DNA from: Parabacteroides sp. | GTDB taxonomy: Bacteria > Bacteroidota > Bacteroidia > Bacteroidales > Tannerellaceae | NCBI GenBank assembly: GCA_017937385.1 | Contig: JAGBDR010000083.1 | Location: forward strand, 103,683 to 167,682 | Direction: 5' to 3' | Length of the DNA stretch: 64,000 bases | Notes under the pieces: generated by a model | The model's input: only the letters and a program-made list of their open reading frames with translations | The model's database searches: none | Told to the model about the DNA's origin: nothing | Translations under genes and position numbers: made by a program | Shown: one piece after another, positions 28,207-36,734 of the stretch | Numbering within the stretch: position 1 is the stretch's first letter | Layout: each line of letters starts with the position of its first letter

Positions 28207-28312
28207 TAGCTGATAAACCAGCCGTTTTTTTTGTATTTGTTCCTTCCTGGAATAATCTTGCATGGATAGATTGTTGTTTCTTCGTGCTTTTGTTTTAGAA
28301 ATAAAGTATATC

Positions 28313-29482
28313 ATGAAAAAGGTTATTTACAATTTGGTATTCAATCGGAAGAAGCGGTTGAATGCGGAGGGAAAAGCGTTGATTCAGGTAGAGGCTTACC
28401 TGAATAGGCAAAAGAGGTATTTCTCAACGAAAATCTATGTTAAACCAACGCAGTGGGATAACAAGAGGAAGGCCGTGAAGAATCATCCAAACATGGATGA
28501 ACTCAACCGCTACATTAAGGATTATGTCACTTATTTGGAGCGGATTGAGTTGGACATTCTTCAGAGCGGACGTCCGTTTTCCTTGCGGTATTTGAGAGAA
28601 AGGGGGGATTTTGAGTCAGACTCTTCATCGTTTGTCTCCTTTATGAAAGAGGAAATTGAACATAGTAATTTGAGACTTTCCACATTGAAAAACCACTTGT
28701 CAACTTTGCAGATCTTGTGCCAATATCGTCCCCAAATCTCTTTTGACGATCTTACCTTTAATTTCCTTTGCGGTTTTGAACATTTTCTTCTTGAGCAAAA
28801 GTATCATCGGAATACGGTTGCCAAACACATGAAGCATCTGAAACGATATGTCAACCTGGCAATAAATAAAGATCTGTTCGAATTGCAGAAATATCCTTTC
28901 CGCAAGTATAAGATCAAATATATGGAGAGCAAGCGTGGCCATCTGACACCGGAAGAATTGGGGAAGTTGGAGAGCGTCGCTCCCAAATTGCAGCGGACGC
29001 TCAAACGGACGCTCGATATGTTTCTTTTCAGTTGCTATACCGGGCTTCGTTTTTCCGATATTGTCAGCATACGGCCGGATAATTTCCACTTGATCGATGA
29101 TAAGCTATGGCTGATCTATTCGTCGGTTAAGACAGACGTGAGCGTCCGGCTTCCTCTCTTCCTGCTGTTCGACGGGAAAGCCCTCGCGGTCTATGAACGC
29201 TATTGCAAGCGTTATTCAAGGACCCTGTTCGGTGTCTCTGTCTCGGCAAACTCAAATGTGAATAAACAGTTGAAAAGGATTTGCCTACTGGCGGAAATAG
29301 ACAAGAAACTCTCTTTCCACATGGCCCGCCATACCAATGCTACCTTATTATTATATAACGGGGCGAGTATCACGACTGTCCAGAAACTCTTGGGGCATAA
29401 AAGCGTGCGGACAACGGAAATCTATGGTGATATTATGGATATGACCGTTTTGCGTGATCTGGAAAATATCACGCTGAAATAA
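28313..29482 (+). CDS. Tyrosine recombinase, probable SusC shufflon invertase
   Basis: 389 residues starting at MKKVIYNLVFNRKKRLN; an ATG 51 bp upstream is possible but adds residues unlike the family. Residues 1-85 form the arm-binding domain, ~105-200 the SAM-like core-binding domain, ~205-389 the catalytic domain. All catalytic residues are visible: Arg246 (CYTGLRFSD), Lys273 (SSVKTD), His336 and Arg339 (HMARH), His362 (LLGHKS) and Tyr371 (TEIYGD). Tyrosine recombinases placed beside SusC/SusD paralogues are known to invert them in Bacteroides fragilis. Here the gene closes unit D of a four-allele locus with identical 20-bp sites, so the same role is inferred. No integrative-element genes or att sites are nearby. 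Confidence 0.85.
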   Translation: MKKVIYNLVFNRKKRLNAEGKALIQVEAYLNRQKRYFSTKIYVKPTQWDNKRKAVKNHPNMDELNRYIKDYVTYLERIELDILQSGRPFSLRYLRERGDFESDSSSFVSFMKEEIEHSNLRLSTLKNHLSTLQILCQYRPQISFDDLTFNFLCGFEHFLLEQKYHRNTVAKHMKHLKRYVNLAINKDLFELQKYPFRKYKIKYMESKRGHLTPEELGKLESVAPKLQRTLKRTLDMFLFSCYTGLRFSDIVSIRPDNFHLIDDKLWLIYSSVKTDVSVRLPLFLLFDGKALAVYERYCKRYSRTLFGVSVSANSNVNKQLKRICLLAEIDKKLSFHMARHTNATLLLYNGASITTVQKLLGHKSVRTTEIYGDIMDMTVLRDLENITLK

Positions 29483-29569
29483 TGGAAGGTAATGGATGAT
29501 TGGAATAGCCCCGGATTTTTACGGCGTTTATGCTTTGAAAAGTAAATAAAATGTACGACTTTTGTCCAC

Positions 29570-30844
29570 ATGATGAGTCAACCGTTAGCAGAGAGATTAC
29601 GTCCGAAAACGTTGGACGATTATATCGGGCAGAAACACCTGGTCGGTCCGGGGGCTGTTCTTCGAAAGATGATTGATGCGGGCCGTGTCCCTTCTTTTAT
29701 CTTGTGGGGACCTCCGGGAGTCGGAAAGACTACGCTGGCGCAGATTATTTCCAATAAACTGGAAGCTCCGTTCTATACGTTGAGCGCGATCAGTTCAGGC
29801 GTGAAAGAGGTGCGGGAGGTGATAGAAAAGGCAAAAAGCAATCGCTTTTTCAATACCGTTTCGCCGATTTTGTTTATTGACGAAATACATCGCTTCAGCA
29901 AGTCGCAACAGGATTCCCTGCTCAATGCCGTGGAGACCGGTGTGGTAACCTTGATTGGGGCCACTACGGAGAATCCCTCGTTCGAGGTGATCCGTCCGTT
30001 GCTTTCCCGTTGTCAGGTATATGTCTTGAAGTCGTTGGAGAAAGCGGATCTGCTGACCTTGTTGAATAAGGCGGTTACGGAAGATGTCGTGTTGAAGGAG
30101 CGGCCTATCGTGCTGGCCGAGACGGACGCCATGTTGCGTTATTCCGGTGGCGACGCGCGGAAACTGCTGAACATCCTGGAGCTTGTAGTAGCTGCCGAAG
30201 AGGGAAATGAAAAGATTGAGATAACCGATGAAAAGGTGGTGGAACGCTTGCAGGAAAATCCGGCGGCGTATGATAAAGGAGGGGAGATGCATTATGACAT
30301 TATATCCGCTTTCATCAAATCCATCCGCGGGAGCGATCCGGATGCCGCGATCTACTGGCTGGCCCGTATGGTGGCCGGTGGTGAAGATCCGGAATTCATA
30401 GCCCGCCGTCTGGTCATTTCAGCTTCGGAAGATATCGGATTGGCGAATCCGAATGCCCTCTTGTTGGCGAATGCCTGTTTTGATGCCTTGAAGAAAATCG
30501 GCTGGCCGGAAGGACGGATCATTTTGGCTGAAACAACCGTCTATCTGGCATGCAGTCCTAAAAGCAATTCGGCTTATCTGGCGATTGATGATGCGTTGGA
30601 GCTGGTGAACCGCACAGGCAACCTGCCTGTTCCCCTTCATTTGCGAAACGCACCGACAAAATTGATGGCGGAGTTGGATTACGGGAAAGGTTACAAATAT
30701 GCGCATGATTATGAGAATCATTTTGTCAAACAAGAGTTTCTTCCCAAAGAGATATTGAACGAGCGGCTGTGGAAAGGACAGGAGAATCCGGCCGAACACA
30801 AACTGATCGAGCAGATGAGGCGTTTGTGGGGGAACAGGTTTTGA
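29570..30844 (+). CDS. rarA: Replication-associated recombination protein A (RarA/MgsA AAA ATPase)
   Basis: 424 residues; translation may start at either of the tandem ATGs at 29570 and 29573. The clamp-loader-like AAA domain has Walker A GPPGVGKTT (47-55) and Walker B LFIDEIHRF (101-109). The RarA signature IGATTENPSFEV and the tetramerisation/lid region (SASEDIGLANPNAL, CSPKSNSAY) follow. RarA acts at stalled forks and ssDNA gaps with SSB. Length and order match the family. It stands alone between the recombinase and serC and shows no link with the shufflon. Confidence 0.95.
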   Translation: MMSQPLAERLRPKTLDDYIGQKHLVGPGAVLRKMIDAGRVPSFILWGPPGVGKTTLAQIISNKLEAPFYTLSAISSGVKEVREVIEKAKSNRFFNTVSPILFIDEIHRFSKSQQDSLLNAVETGVVTLIGATTENPSFEVIRPLLSRCQVYVLKSLEKADLLTLLNKAVTEDVVLKERPIVLAETDAMLRYSGGDARKLLNILELVVAAEEGNEKIEITDEKVVERLQENPAAYDKGGEMHYDIISAFIKSIRGSDPDAAIYWLARMVAGGEDPEFIARRLVISASEDIGLANPNALLLANACFDALKKIGWPEGRIILAETTVYLACSPKSNSAYLAIDDALELVNRTGNLPVPLHLRNAPTKLMAELDYGKGYKYAHDYENHFVKQEFLPKEILNERLWKGQENPAEHKLIEQMRRLWGNRF

Positions 30845-30880
30845 CAATGGACAATTGACAATGGACAATTGACAATTAGG
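30841..30880 (+). repeat. Heptamer-based tandem repeat after rarA
   Basis: TTGACAATGGACAA occurs twice in tandem and is followed by TTGACAATT. The 14-bp unit is two related heptamers, the same TTGACAA heptamer that makes the arrays at 63222-63371. Confidence 0.8.
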
Positions 30881-30952
30881 GTTGTACATGGGCTGTCGGT
30901 TTTGAGGAATTAGTTATTTGAATTATATATTAACATTAAAAAGAAATTGGGT

Positions 30953-32020
30953 ATGAAGAAGCACAATTTTTATGCAGGTCCCTCTATTTTGAGCGAGTAT
31001 ACAATCAAGAATACGGCTGCTGCAGTAGAGAATTTTGCAGGTATGGGTTTATCTCTTCTTGAGGTTTCCCACAGAAGTAAAGAGTTCGTCGCCGTAAACG
31101 ATGAAGCGCGTGCATTGATTAAGGAATTGCTGGATGTTCCTGCCGGCTATGAGGTCGTTTTCCTGGGCGGGGGTGCAAGTATGCAGTTCTGTATGGTACC
31201 TTACAATCTCTTGAATAAGAAAGCTTCTTATTTAGATACCGGTACATGGTCCTCCAAAGCGATTAAAGAAGCGAAACTGTTCGGGGAAGTCGAGGTTGTG
31301 GCCTCTTCCAAAGATAAGAACTATACCTATATTCCGAAAGATTATACGATTGCCGACGATGCGGATTATTTCCACATCACGACCAATAATACGATTTACG
31401 GAACGGAAATCCGCAAGGATTTGGATGTGAAACAGCGTCTGGTCGCCGATATGTCGTCCGATATTTTCTCCCGTCCGGTCGATGTGTCCAAATATGACAT
31501 TATCTATGCCGGAGCGCAGAAGAACCTGGCCCCTGCCGGTGTGACATTGGCGATCGTGCGCGTTGATGCTTTGGGCCATGTGGAACGCCCGATCCCGACC
31601 ATGTTGAACTATAAGACGCATATCGACAAGGACTCCATGTTCAACACGCCTCCCGTACTGCCTATCTATGCGGCTTTACAGACTTTGAAATGGTATAAGG
31701 AACAAGGAGGAGTTGCCGCGATGGAAAAGAAAGATAAGGAAAATGCCGCTATCCTGTATGACGAAATCGACCGCAACAAGTTGTTTAGAGGAACTGTCGT
31801 GGCTGAAGACCGTTCTATCATGAATGTATGTTTCGTGATGAATGACGAATATAAGGAATTGGAAGATGAATTCAGCAAATTTGCAGCCGCCGCAGGTATG
31901 GTCGGCATCAAAGGGCATCGTTCAGTCGGCGGTTTCCGTGCTTCCCTGTACAACGCAATGCCTAAGAGCAGTGTGGAAGCGTTGGTTGCATGTATGAAGG
32001 AGTTTGAGAAGAAACATTGA
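30953..32020 (+). CDS. serC: Phosphoserine aminotransferase
   Basis: 355 residues from the ATG at 30953. A TTG two codons upstream is in frame, but [13 protein letters not shown] is the conserved start of the family. SerC converts 3-phosphohydroxypyruvate and glutamate to phosphoserine in serine synthesis. Class V aminotransferase landmarks are [20 protein letters not shown] and the PLP lysine in [13 protein letters not shown] (Lys190). The C-terminal arginine region [18 protein letters not shown] is intact. It heads a serC-serA-DUF1015 cluster, the usual arrangement in Bacteroidales. The 157 bp between serC and serA hold an intergenic repeat element. Confidence 0.96.
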   Translation: MKKHNFYAGPSILSEYTIKNTAAAVENFAGMGLSLLEVSHRSKEFVAVNDEARALIKELLDVPAGYEVVFLGGGASMQFCMVPYNLLNKKASYLDTGTWSSKAIKEAKLFGEVEVVASSKDKNYTYIPKDYTIADDADYFHITTNNTIYGTEIRKDLDVKQRLVADMSSDIFSRPVDVSKYDIIYAGAQKNLAPAGVTLAIVRVDALGHVERPIPTMLNYKTHIDKDSMFNTPPVLPIYAALQTLKWYKEQGGVAAMEKKDKENAAILYDEIDRNKLFRGTVVAEDRSIMNVCFVMNDEYKELEDEFSKFAAAAGMVGIKGHRSVGGFRASLYNAMPKSSVEALVACMKEFEKKH

Positions 32021-32023
32021 TTT

Positions 32024-32166
32024 GATTTATGAATTATGATTTATGAATTATGATTTATGAATTGTTTCTTGCTTATGGAACTATGTTTTCGTGCCCATGA
32101 AATTATATTTCCATGCCCATGAAACTATATTCCCATAATTTCATAAATCATAAATCATAAATCTTA
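32024..32166. repeat. Heptamer hairpin element with a 22-bp period array in its loop
   Basis: TGATTTATGAATTATGATTT-like heptamers at 32024-32060 are repeated in inverted form (CATAAATCATAAATC) at 32142-32165, so the ends can pair. Between them lie three units with a 22-bp period starting at 32070, 32092 and 32114 (for example TGCCCATGAAATTATATT). It separates serC from serA. Confidence 0.75.
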
Positions 32167-32177
32167 GTTAGATTATT

Positions 32178-33104
32178 ATGGCAAAGATATTAGTAGCAAC
32201 AGATAAACCTTTTGCCGCGATAGCCGTGAAAGGTATCCGCGAGGTAGTGGAAAATGCAGGTGACGAACTGGTTTTGCTGGAGAAATATGGTGAAAAGGCG
32301 AAACTGCTGGAGGCTGTCAAGGATGTGGATGCAATGATTATCCGCAGTGACATTGTAGATGCAGAAGTGTTGGATGCAGCTAAACAGTTGAAGATTGTGG
32401 TTCGTGCCGGAGCCGGTTACGACAACGTTGACTTGGCGGCTGCGACAGCGCACGATGTTTGTGTGATGAACACACCGGGACAGAACTCCAATGCCGTTGC
32501 CGAACTGGCGTTCGGTATGATGGTGATGGCTGTCCGGAACTTCTATAACGGAACTTCCGGTACGGAATTGAAGGGTAAGAAATTGGGTATCCATGCATAC
32601 GGCAACGTCGGCCGCAATGTGGCCCGTATCGCGAAAGGCTTCGGTATGGAAATCTATGCATTCGACGCTTTCTGTCCGGCTTCGGTTATTGAAGCGGATG
32701 GCGTGAAACCGGTGGCTTCACAGGAAGAACTCTATGCGACCTGTGATGTGGTCTCTTTGCATATCCCGGCAACAGCCGAAACAAAGAACTCCATCGATCA
32801 TGCGCTGGTAGGCAAGATGCCGAAAGGCGGCCTGTTAGTCAATACCGCCCGCAAGGAGGTGATCAACGAAGCCGAACTGATCAAGTTGATGGAAGAGCGT
32901 ACAGACCTGAAATATGTAACCGACATCATGCCGGTATCTCACGAAGAGTTTGCCGCCAAATTTGCCGGCCGCTATTTCTCCACCCCCAAAAAGATGGGTG
33001 CCCAGACAGCCGAAGCCAACATCAACGCCGGCATTGCCGCCGCCAAGCAGATCGAGGGTTTCTTGAAAGAGGGATGCGAAAAATATAGAGTCAATAAATC
33101 ATAA
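32178..33104 (+). CDS. serA: D-3-phosphoglycerate dehydrogenase, short form
   Basis: 308 residues, the short form without a C-terminal ACT domain. It oxidises 3-phosphoglycerate to 3-phosphohydroxypyruvate, the first step of serine synthesis. The Rossmann core GIHAYGNVGRNVA (137-149) binds NAD, and NTARKEVI carries the catalytic Arg225. At the place where 2-hydroxyacid dehydrogenases have the catalytic His (TPHxG), this protein reads STPKKMGAQTAEA (268-280), so the His is absent. The serC neighbour supports the SerA call despite this. A further gene (DUF1015) starts 12 bp after the stop. Confidence 0.88.
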   Translation: MAKILVATDKPFAAIAVKGIREVVENAGDELVLLEKYGEKAKLLEAVKDVDAMIIRSDIVDAEVLDAAKQLKIVVRAGAGYDNVDLAAATAHDVCVMNTPGQNSNAVAELAFGMMVMAVRNFYNGTSGTELKGKKLGIHAYGNVGRNVARIAKGFGMEIYAFDAFCPASVIEADGVKPVASQEELYATCDVVSLHIPATAETKNSIDHALVGKMPKGGLLVNTARKEVINEAELIKLMEERTDLKYVTDIMPVSHEEFAAKFAGRYFSTPKKMGAQTAEANINAGIAAAKQIEGFLKEGCEKYRVNKS

Positions 33105-33116
33105 ATCACAAGTATC

Positions 33117-34364
33117 ATGGCTATTATAAAACCATTTAAAGGAATTCGTCCTCCAAAAGACTTGATTGAACAGGTGGCTTCTCGTCCGTATGATGTGTTG
33201 AACTCAGAGGAAGCGCGTGCCGAAGCGGCAGGGAATGAAAAGTCGCTTTACCATATCATTAAGCCGGAAATCGACTTCCCGGTCGGCACGGACGAACATG
33301 ATCCTGCCGTTTACCTGAAAGCTGCCGCCAATTTCCGGCTGTTCCAGGAAAAAGGCTGGTTGGTGCAGGATAAAGAAGAGTGCTATTACGTTTATGCCCA
33401 GACGATGAACGGCAAGACGCAATATGGTCTGGTGGTCGGTGCATACGTGCCCGATTATATGAATGGCATCATCAAGAAGCATGAGCTGACGCGCCGCGAC
33501 AAGGAAGAAGACCGCATGAAACATGTCCGGGTGAACAATGCCAACATCGAACCGGTGTTCTTTGCCTATCCCGATAATGCCGAGTTGGATCGGATTGTCG
33601 CCAAATATACTTCCCGCACTCCGGAATATGACTTCGTGGCCAAAGACGATGGTTTCGGCCATACGTTCTGGATCATTGACGAGCCGGCAGACATTGCGCG
33701 TATCACGGAATTGTTCGGCGAAATGCCTTCCCTCTATATCGCCGACGGTCATCACCGTTCTGCTGCCGCTGCCTTGGTCGGTGCCGAGAAAGCCGGGCAG
33801 AATGCGGCCCACAAAGGGGATGAGGAGTATAACTATTTCATGGCTGTCTGTTTCCCTGCCAACCAATTGACGATTATCGACTACAACCGCGTGGTGAAAG
33901 ATCTGAACGGCTTGTCGGAAGAGGAGTTCCTCTGTAAATTGGAAAAGAACTTCATCGTGGAGGTGAAGGGGGCGGAGTTGTATAAACCGGCAGCTTTGCA
34001 TAATTTCTCTCTCTATTTGGGTGGAAAATGGTATTCGCTGACGGCTAAGCAAGGCACGTACAACGACAACGACCCGATCGGTGTTCTGGATGTGACGATC
34101 TCTTCCAACTTGATTTTGGATGAAATATTGGGTATAAAGGACCTCCGTTCGGATAAACGTATCGATTTCGTCGGCGGTATCCGGGGATTAGGCGAATTGA
34201 AACGCCGTGTGGACAGTGGCGAGATGAAGGTGGCTTTGGCTCTTTATCCCGTTACCATGAAGCAACTGATGGACATCGCCGACACCGGCAACATCATGCC
34301 TCCCAAGACCACCTGGTTCGAACCGAAACTGCGTTCCGGCTTGGTTGTCCATAAGCTTGAATAA
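33117..34364 (+). CDS. DUF1015 family protein in the serine biosynthesis cluster
   Basis: 415 residues starting MAIIKPFKGIRPP. Family landmarks are SRPYDVLNSEEAR, HELTRRDKEEDRMKHV and the metal-site-like YIADGHHRSAAAA. DUF1015 proteins lie downstream of serA in many bacteria; their biochemical role is not established here and I assign none. No signal peptide or membrane segment is visible, so it is probably cytoplasmic. The last ~70 bp of the gene are found again in damaged form at 36641-36706. Confidence 0.85.
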   Translation: MAIIKPFKGIRPPKDLIEQVASRPYDVLNSEEARAEAAGNEKSLYHIIKPEIDFPVGTDEHDPAVYLKAAANFRLFQEKGWLVQDKEECYYVYAQTMNGKTQYGLVVGAYVPDYMNGIIKKHELTRRDKEEDRMKHVRVNNANIEPVFFAYPDNAELDRIVAKYTSRTPEYDFVAKDDGFGHTFWIIDEPADIARITELFGEMPSLYIADGHHRSAAAALVGAEKAGQNAAHKGDEEYNYFMAVCFPANQLTIIDYNRVVKDLNGLSEEEFLCKLEKNFIVEVKGAELYKPAALHNFSLYLGGKWYSLTAKQGTYNDNDPIGVLDVTISSNLILDEILGIKDLRSDKRIDFVGGIRGLGELKRRVDSGEMKVALALYPVTMKQLMDIADTGNIMPPKTTWFEPKLRSGLVVHKLE

Positions 34365-34396
34365 GCGGTTTTGTCGTGGCCTATTCTTAGGGGTTT

Positions 34397-34494
34397 AGAA
34401 TGGGCATTGTAAGCGTATAAGAATGGGCATCGTAACGACCTTACAATGCCCATTCTTAGTATTGGCAAATAATAAGTTCAAGTAAGGTCGTTAA
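34397..34494. repeat. Nested inverted repeats after the DUF1015 gene
   Basis: AGAATGGGCATTGTAAG (34397-34413) is inverted at 34440-34456. A second pair, TAACGACCTTAC (34433-34444) and GTAAGGTCGTTA (34482-34493), interlocks with the first. There is no T run on either side, so it is not a standard terminator. Confidence 0.7.
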
Positions 34495-35459
34495 TTCAGA
34501 GTCGCTATCTCCGCCGCTGTGAGACCGGTGCATTGGGAGATTACATCTGAAGTGAGACCTTCTTTGAGCATTTGGATAGCTACTTTTCGAATTCCTTCTT
34601 CCATACCTTCCTTTCGACCTTCTTCCATACCTTCCTTTCGGCCTTTTTCCAAACCTTCTTTTCGCCCTTTAGCCAGAGTTTCCTCCATATCTTTCTTGGC
34701 TTTCTCGGCTCTCATATACTCGTCGTAGCGGACGGTTTCGTCTATGTAATAATAGTCGAGGGCCTTGTCGTAGGCGATCCGGTTATCTTCGGATAGGTTC
34801 GCAACCTCTGCTAATTGTGCCAGGCGCTGGAAAACCTGCTCTTTCAGTGCGTCCGGCATTCTGTTCCATTTGTCCATATTCTTCAATGTATATAACCATT
34901 TCTCAAATAACGTACCACACTCGTGAAGTTCCTTCGTGAAAAAGGGAAATTGCAGATAGATCTGCCGGAAATGCGTGTTTATCGCCTTCCCTGTGTCCCG
35001 GTCGATAATCGTCGTATCGGAACGGAACTTGGGCTCCAGCCCCTCTTCCTTGAAGTTCATCAAGAAGATACCGTAGACCGCCGACAGATCGTAACGTTTG
35101 CCATAGTCCCTGCATCTGTCATCGCCGAGGCTTTTCGGATAGGCATTTTGCCCGTTCTGCCGGCTGATGCCCCTGCAGACGTAGTAAAGCGTCCGGTCCA
35201 GAAAATGGCTGTGCCAACGGTTCTGCATCTCCACGATGATGTATTTCCCATCCGAGGTACGGCAATAGATGTCGTATACGATTCCCCGGTCATTCACGTT
35301 CCCTCCATGATCCTCCTTGTCCAAGAAAGTCAGGTCGGTTACCTCATATTCTCCCTCCAACAATCCGTTGAGAAAGAATATCAACATGTCTTTACTGGGT
35401 TCCGAGCCGAAAATAACTTTGAACCCAATGTCCGTAAACGGATTAACGAATTTCCCCAT
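34491..35459 (-). CDS. Rpn family PD-(D/E)XK nuclease/transposase-like protein, copy 1
   Basis: 322 residues. The N-terminal domain has the Rpn/PDDEXK pattern: MGKFVNPFTDIGFKVIFGSE, then Asp63 (IVYDIYC) and Glu77-x-Gln79 (YIIVEMQN) as putative metal ligands. The C-terminal part contains a charged coiled region with tandem KGRKEGLE/EGRKEGME octapeptides, then KVAIQMLKEGLTSDVISQCTG and a short helix. Proteins of this family in E. coli promote recombination and act as DNases; here that is family knowledge only. A second copy lies directly upstream. The gene has its own TATCTTTG promoter. Confidence 0.85.
   Translation of the reverse strand: MGKFVNPFTDIGFKVIFGSEPSKDMLIFFLNGLLEGEYEVTDLTFLDKEDHGGNVNDRGIVYDIYCRTSDGKYIIVEMQNRWHSHFLDRTLYYVCRGISRQNGQNAYPKSLGDDRCRDYGKRYDLSAVYGIFLMNFKEEGLEPKFRSDTTIIDRDTGKAINTHFRQIYLQFPFFTKELHECGTLFEKWLYTLKNMDKWNRMPDALKEQVFQRLAQLAEVANLSEDNRIAYDKALDYYYIDETVRYDEYMRAEKAKKDMEETLAKGRKEGLEKGRKEGMEEGRKEGMEEGIRKVAIQMLKEGLTSDVISQCTGLTAAEIATLN
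34596..34667 (-). repeat. Three 24-bp tandem units coding for KGRKEGLE-type octapeptides
   Basis: Three consecutive 24-bp units (for example TTCTTCCATACCTTCCTTTC on the plus strand) lie inside Rpn copy 1. Their length is a multiple of three, so gain or loss of units keeps the frame. The second copy of the gene lacks the array. Confidence 0.8.
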
Positions 35460-35517
35460 AGTCGTATGGTTTTTAGTTGAACAATAAGTATATAGCCTCC
35501 TTTCGGGGGGCTTGTGG

Positions 35518-35547
35518 CAAAGATACGGTTTCTCCCGATAAATACAA
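35518..35547 (-). promoter_or_regulatory. Promoter of Rpn copy 1
   Basis: On the minus strand TTG, a 19-bp spacer and TATCTTTG match the Bacteroidales sigma consensus. The leader that follows contains a GC-rich hairpin (GCCCCCCGAAAGGAGGC). The same box and leader recur upstream of copy 2 at 36505-36569. Confidence 0.75.
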
Positions 35548-35641
35548 GGAGAATCCTTTTGTAAAAGCCCGAAATCGTTGATGACTCCGGACTTTCTCGC
35601 TTATATTCTTTCGCCGTAATAACGAATATCGGGCGAAGAGG

Positions 35642-36505
35642 TCAATTCAGAGTCGCTATCTCCGCTGCTGTGAGGCCGGTGCATTGGACGATGGTGTCGA
35701 CGGGGATCCCTTTTTGCCGCATTTGGATAGCCACTTTCTGAATGCCTTTTTCCATGCCTTCCATGTACTCATCATGGCGTACGGTCTGTTCCACGTAATA
35801 TCGGTCGAGTGCCTTGTCGTAGGCGATTTGATCGGCCTCGGAGAGGTGGGCAACCGATGCCAACTGCGCCAGACGCTGGAATACTTGATCCTTCAATGCA
35901 TCCGGCATTCTATCCCATTTATCCATATGTTTTAATGTATAAATCATTCTTTCAAACAATGTCTCACAATCTTTCAGTTCCTTCGTGAAAAGAGGGAACT
36001 GGAGGTAAATCTGGCGGAAGTTGGTGTTGATAACCAACCCTGTTTCTCGGTCCGTGATGACGGTATCTGTCCGAAACTTATCCTCCAAGCCCTTTTCCTT
36101 GAAGTTCATCAAGAAGATGCCGTAAACGGCTGACAGCTTGTACCTGTCGCCATAGTTCCCGGACGAATGAACGTCCGCTTCATTCAAGAACGGGCGACCG
36201 GCTTGCCGGCCGATGCTCCGGCAGACATAGTAGAGCGTCCTGTTCAAGAAGTTGCTGTGCTTACGGTTTTGCATCTCCACAATGATGTATTTTCCATCCG
36301 TTGTACGGCAGTAGATGTCGTAAATGATCCCTTTGTCTCTCATGTTGTCACCCTGGTCTTCCTTGTCAAGGAAAGTCAGGTCCTCGATTTCCTGCTCCCC
36401 TCGTAGCAACTCGTTAAGGAAGATGATGAGCATGTCCTTACTTAACTCGGATCCGAAGATGATCTTGAATCCCATGTCCGTAAACGGATTCACGAAATTT
36501 CCCAT
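35642..36505 (-). CDS. Rpn family PD-(D/E)XK nuclease/transposase-like protein, copy 2
   Basis: 287 residues, clearly paralogous to the gene just downstream: MGNFVNPFTDMGFKIIFGSE, putative ligands in IIYDIYC and YIIVEMQN, and the same tail VQCTGLTAAEIATLN. The difference is the lost octapeptide array: here the linker is only EYMEGMEKGIQKVAIQM. The last ~60 bp of both genes and the ~60 bp in front of both ATGs are almost the same, which shows a recent tandem duplication including the promoter. Function as for copy 1, not demonstrated. Confidence 0.85.
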   Translation of the reverse strand: MGNFVNPFTDMGFKIIFGSELSKDMLIIFLNELLRGEQEIEDLTFLDKEDQGDNMRDKGIIYDIYCRTTDGKYIIVEMQNRKHSNFLNRTLYYVCRSIGRQAGRPFLNEADVHSSGNYGDRYKLSAVYGIFLMNFKEKGLEDKFRTDTVITDRETGLVINTNFRQIYLQFPLFTKELKDCETLFERMIYTLKHMDKWDRMPDALKDQVFQRLAQLASVAHLSEADQIAYDKALDRYYVEQTVRHDEYMEGMEKGIQKVAIQMRQKGIPVDTIVQCTGLTAAEIATLN

Positions 36506-36561
36506 AGTCGATGGTTTTTAGTTGAACAATAAGTATATAGCCTCCTTTCGGGGGTTTGTGG

Positions 36562-36569
36562 CAAAGATA
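36562..36569 (-). promoter_or_regulatory. -7 box of Rpn copy 2
   Basis: The minus strand reads TATCTTTG in the same position relative to the gene as in copy 1. The -33 element is not conserved because similarity to copy 1 ends a few bases upstream of this box. Confidence 0.6.
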
Positions 36570-36640
36570 CGATTTTTATCAAAGAAACGAAGAGGTTGTA
36601 TATAAAAATATCGGTATAGGCATCGGAAGATACCCATACA

Positions 36641-36706
36641 TCGCCGGCACCGGCAACCTCATGCCTCCCAAGACACCTGGTTCGAACCGAAACTGCGTTC
36701 CGGTTT
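36641..36706 (+). pseudogene. Fragment of the DUF1015 gene 3' end
   Basis: ATCGCCGGCACCGGCAACCT and the following bases match 34274-34339 of the DUF1015 gene, including the stretch for CCTGGTTCGAACCGAAACTG. One base is missing (AAGACACC for AAGACCACC), which breaks the frame. There is no start and no rest of the gene, so it is a duplication scar, 2.4 kb from the original. Confidence 0.85.
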
Positions 36707-36734
36707 GGGGTGTTTTGATGGGCAGGCAGAGGGG

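Noticed and set aside
28313-29482. Integrase of an integrative or conjugative element
   Set aside because: No mobilisation, conjugation or phage genes, no tRNA target and no att repeats are seen; the neighbours are rarA and the SusC units.
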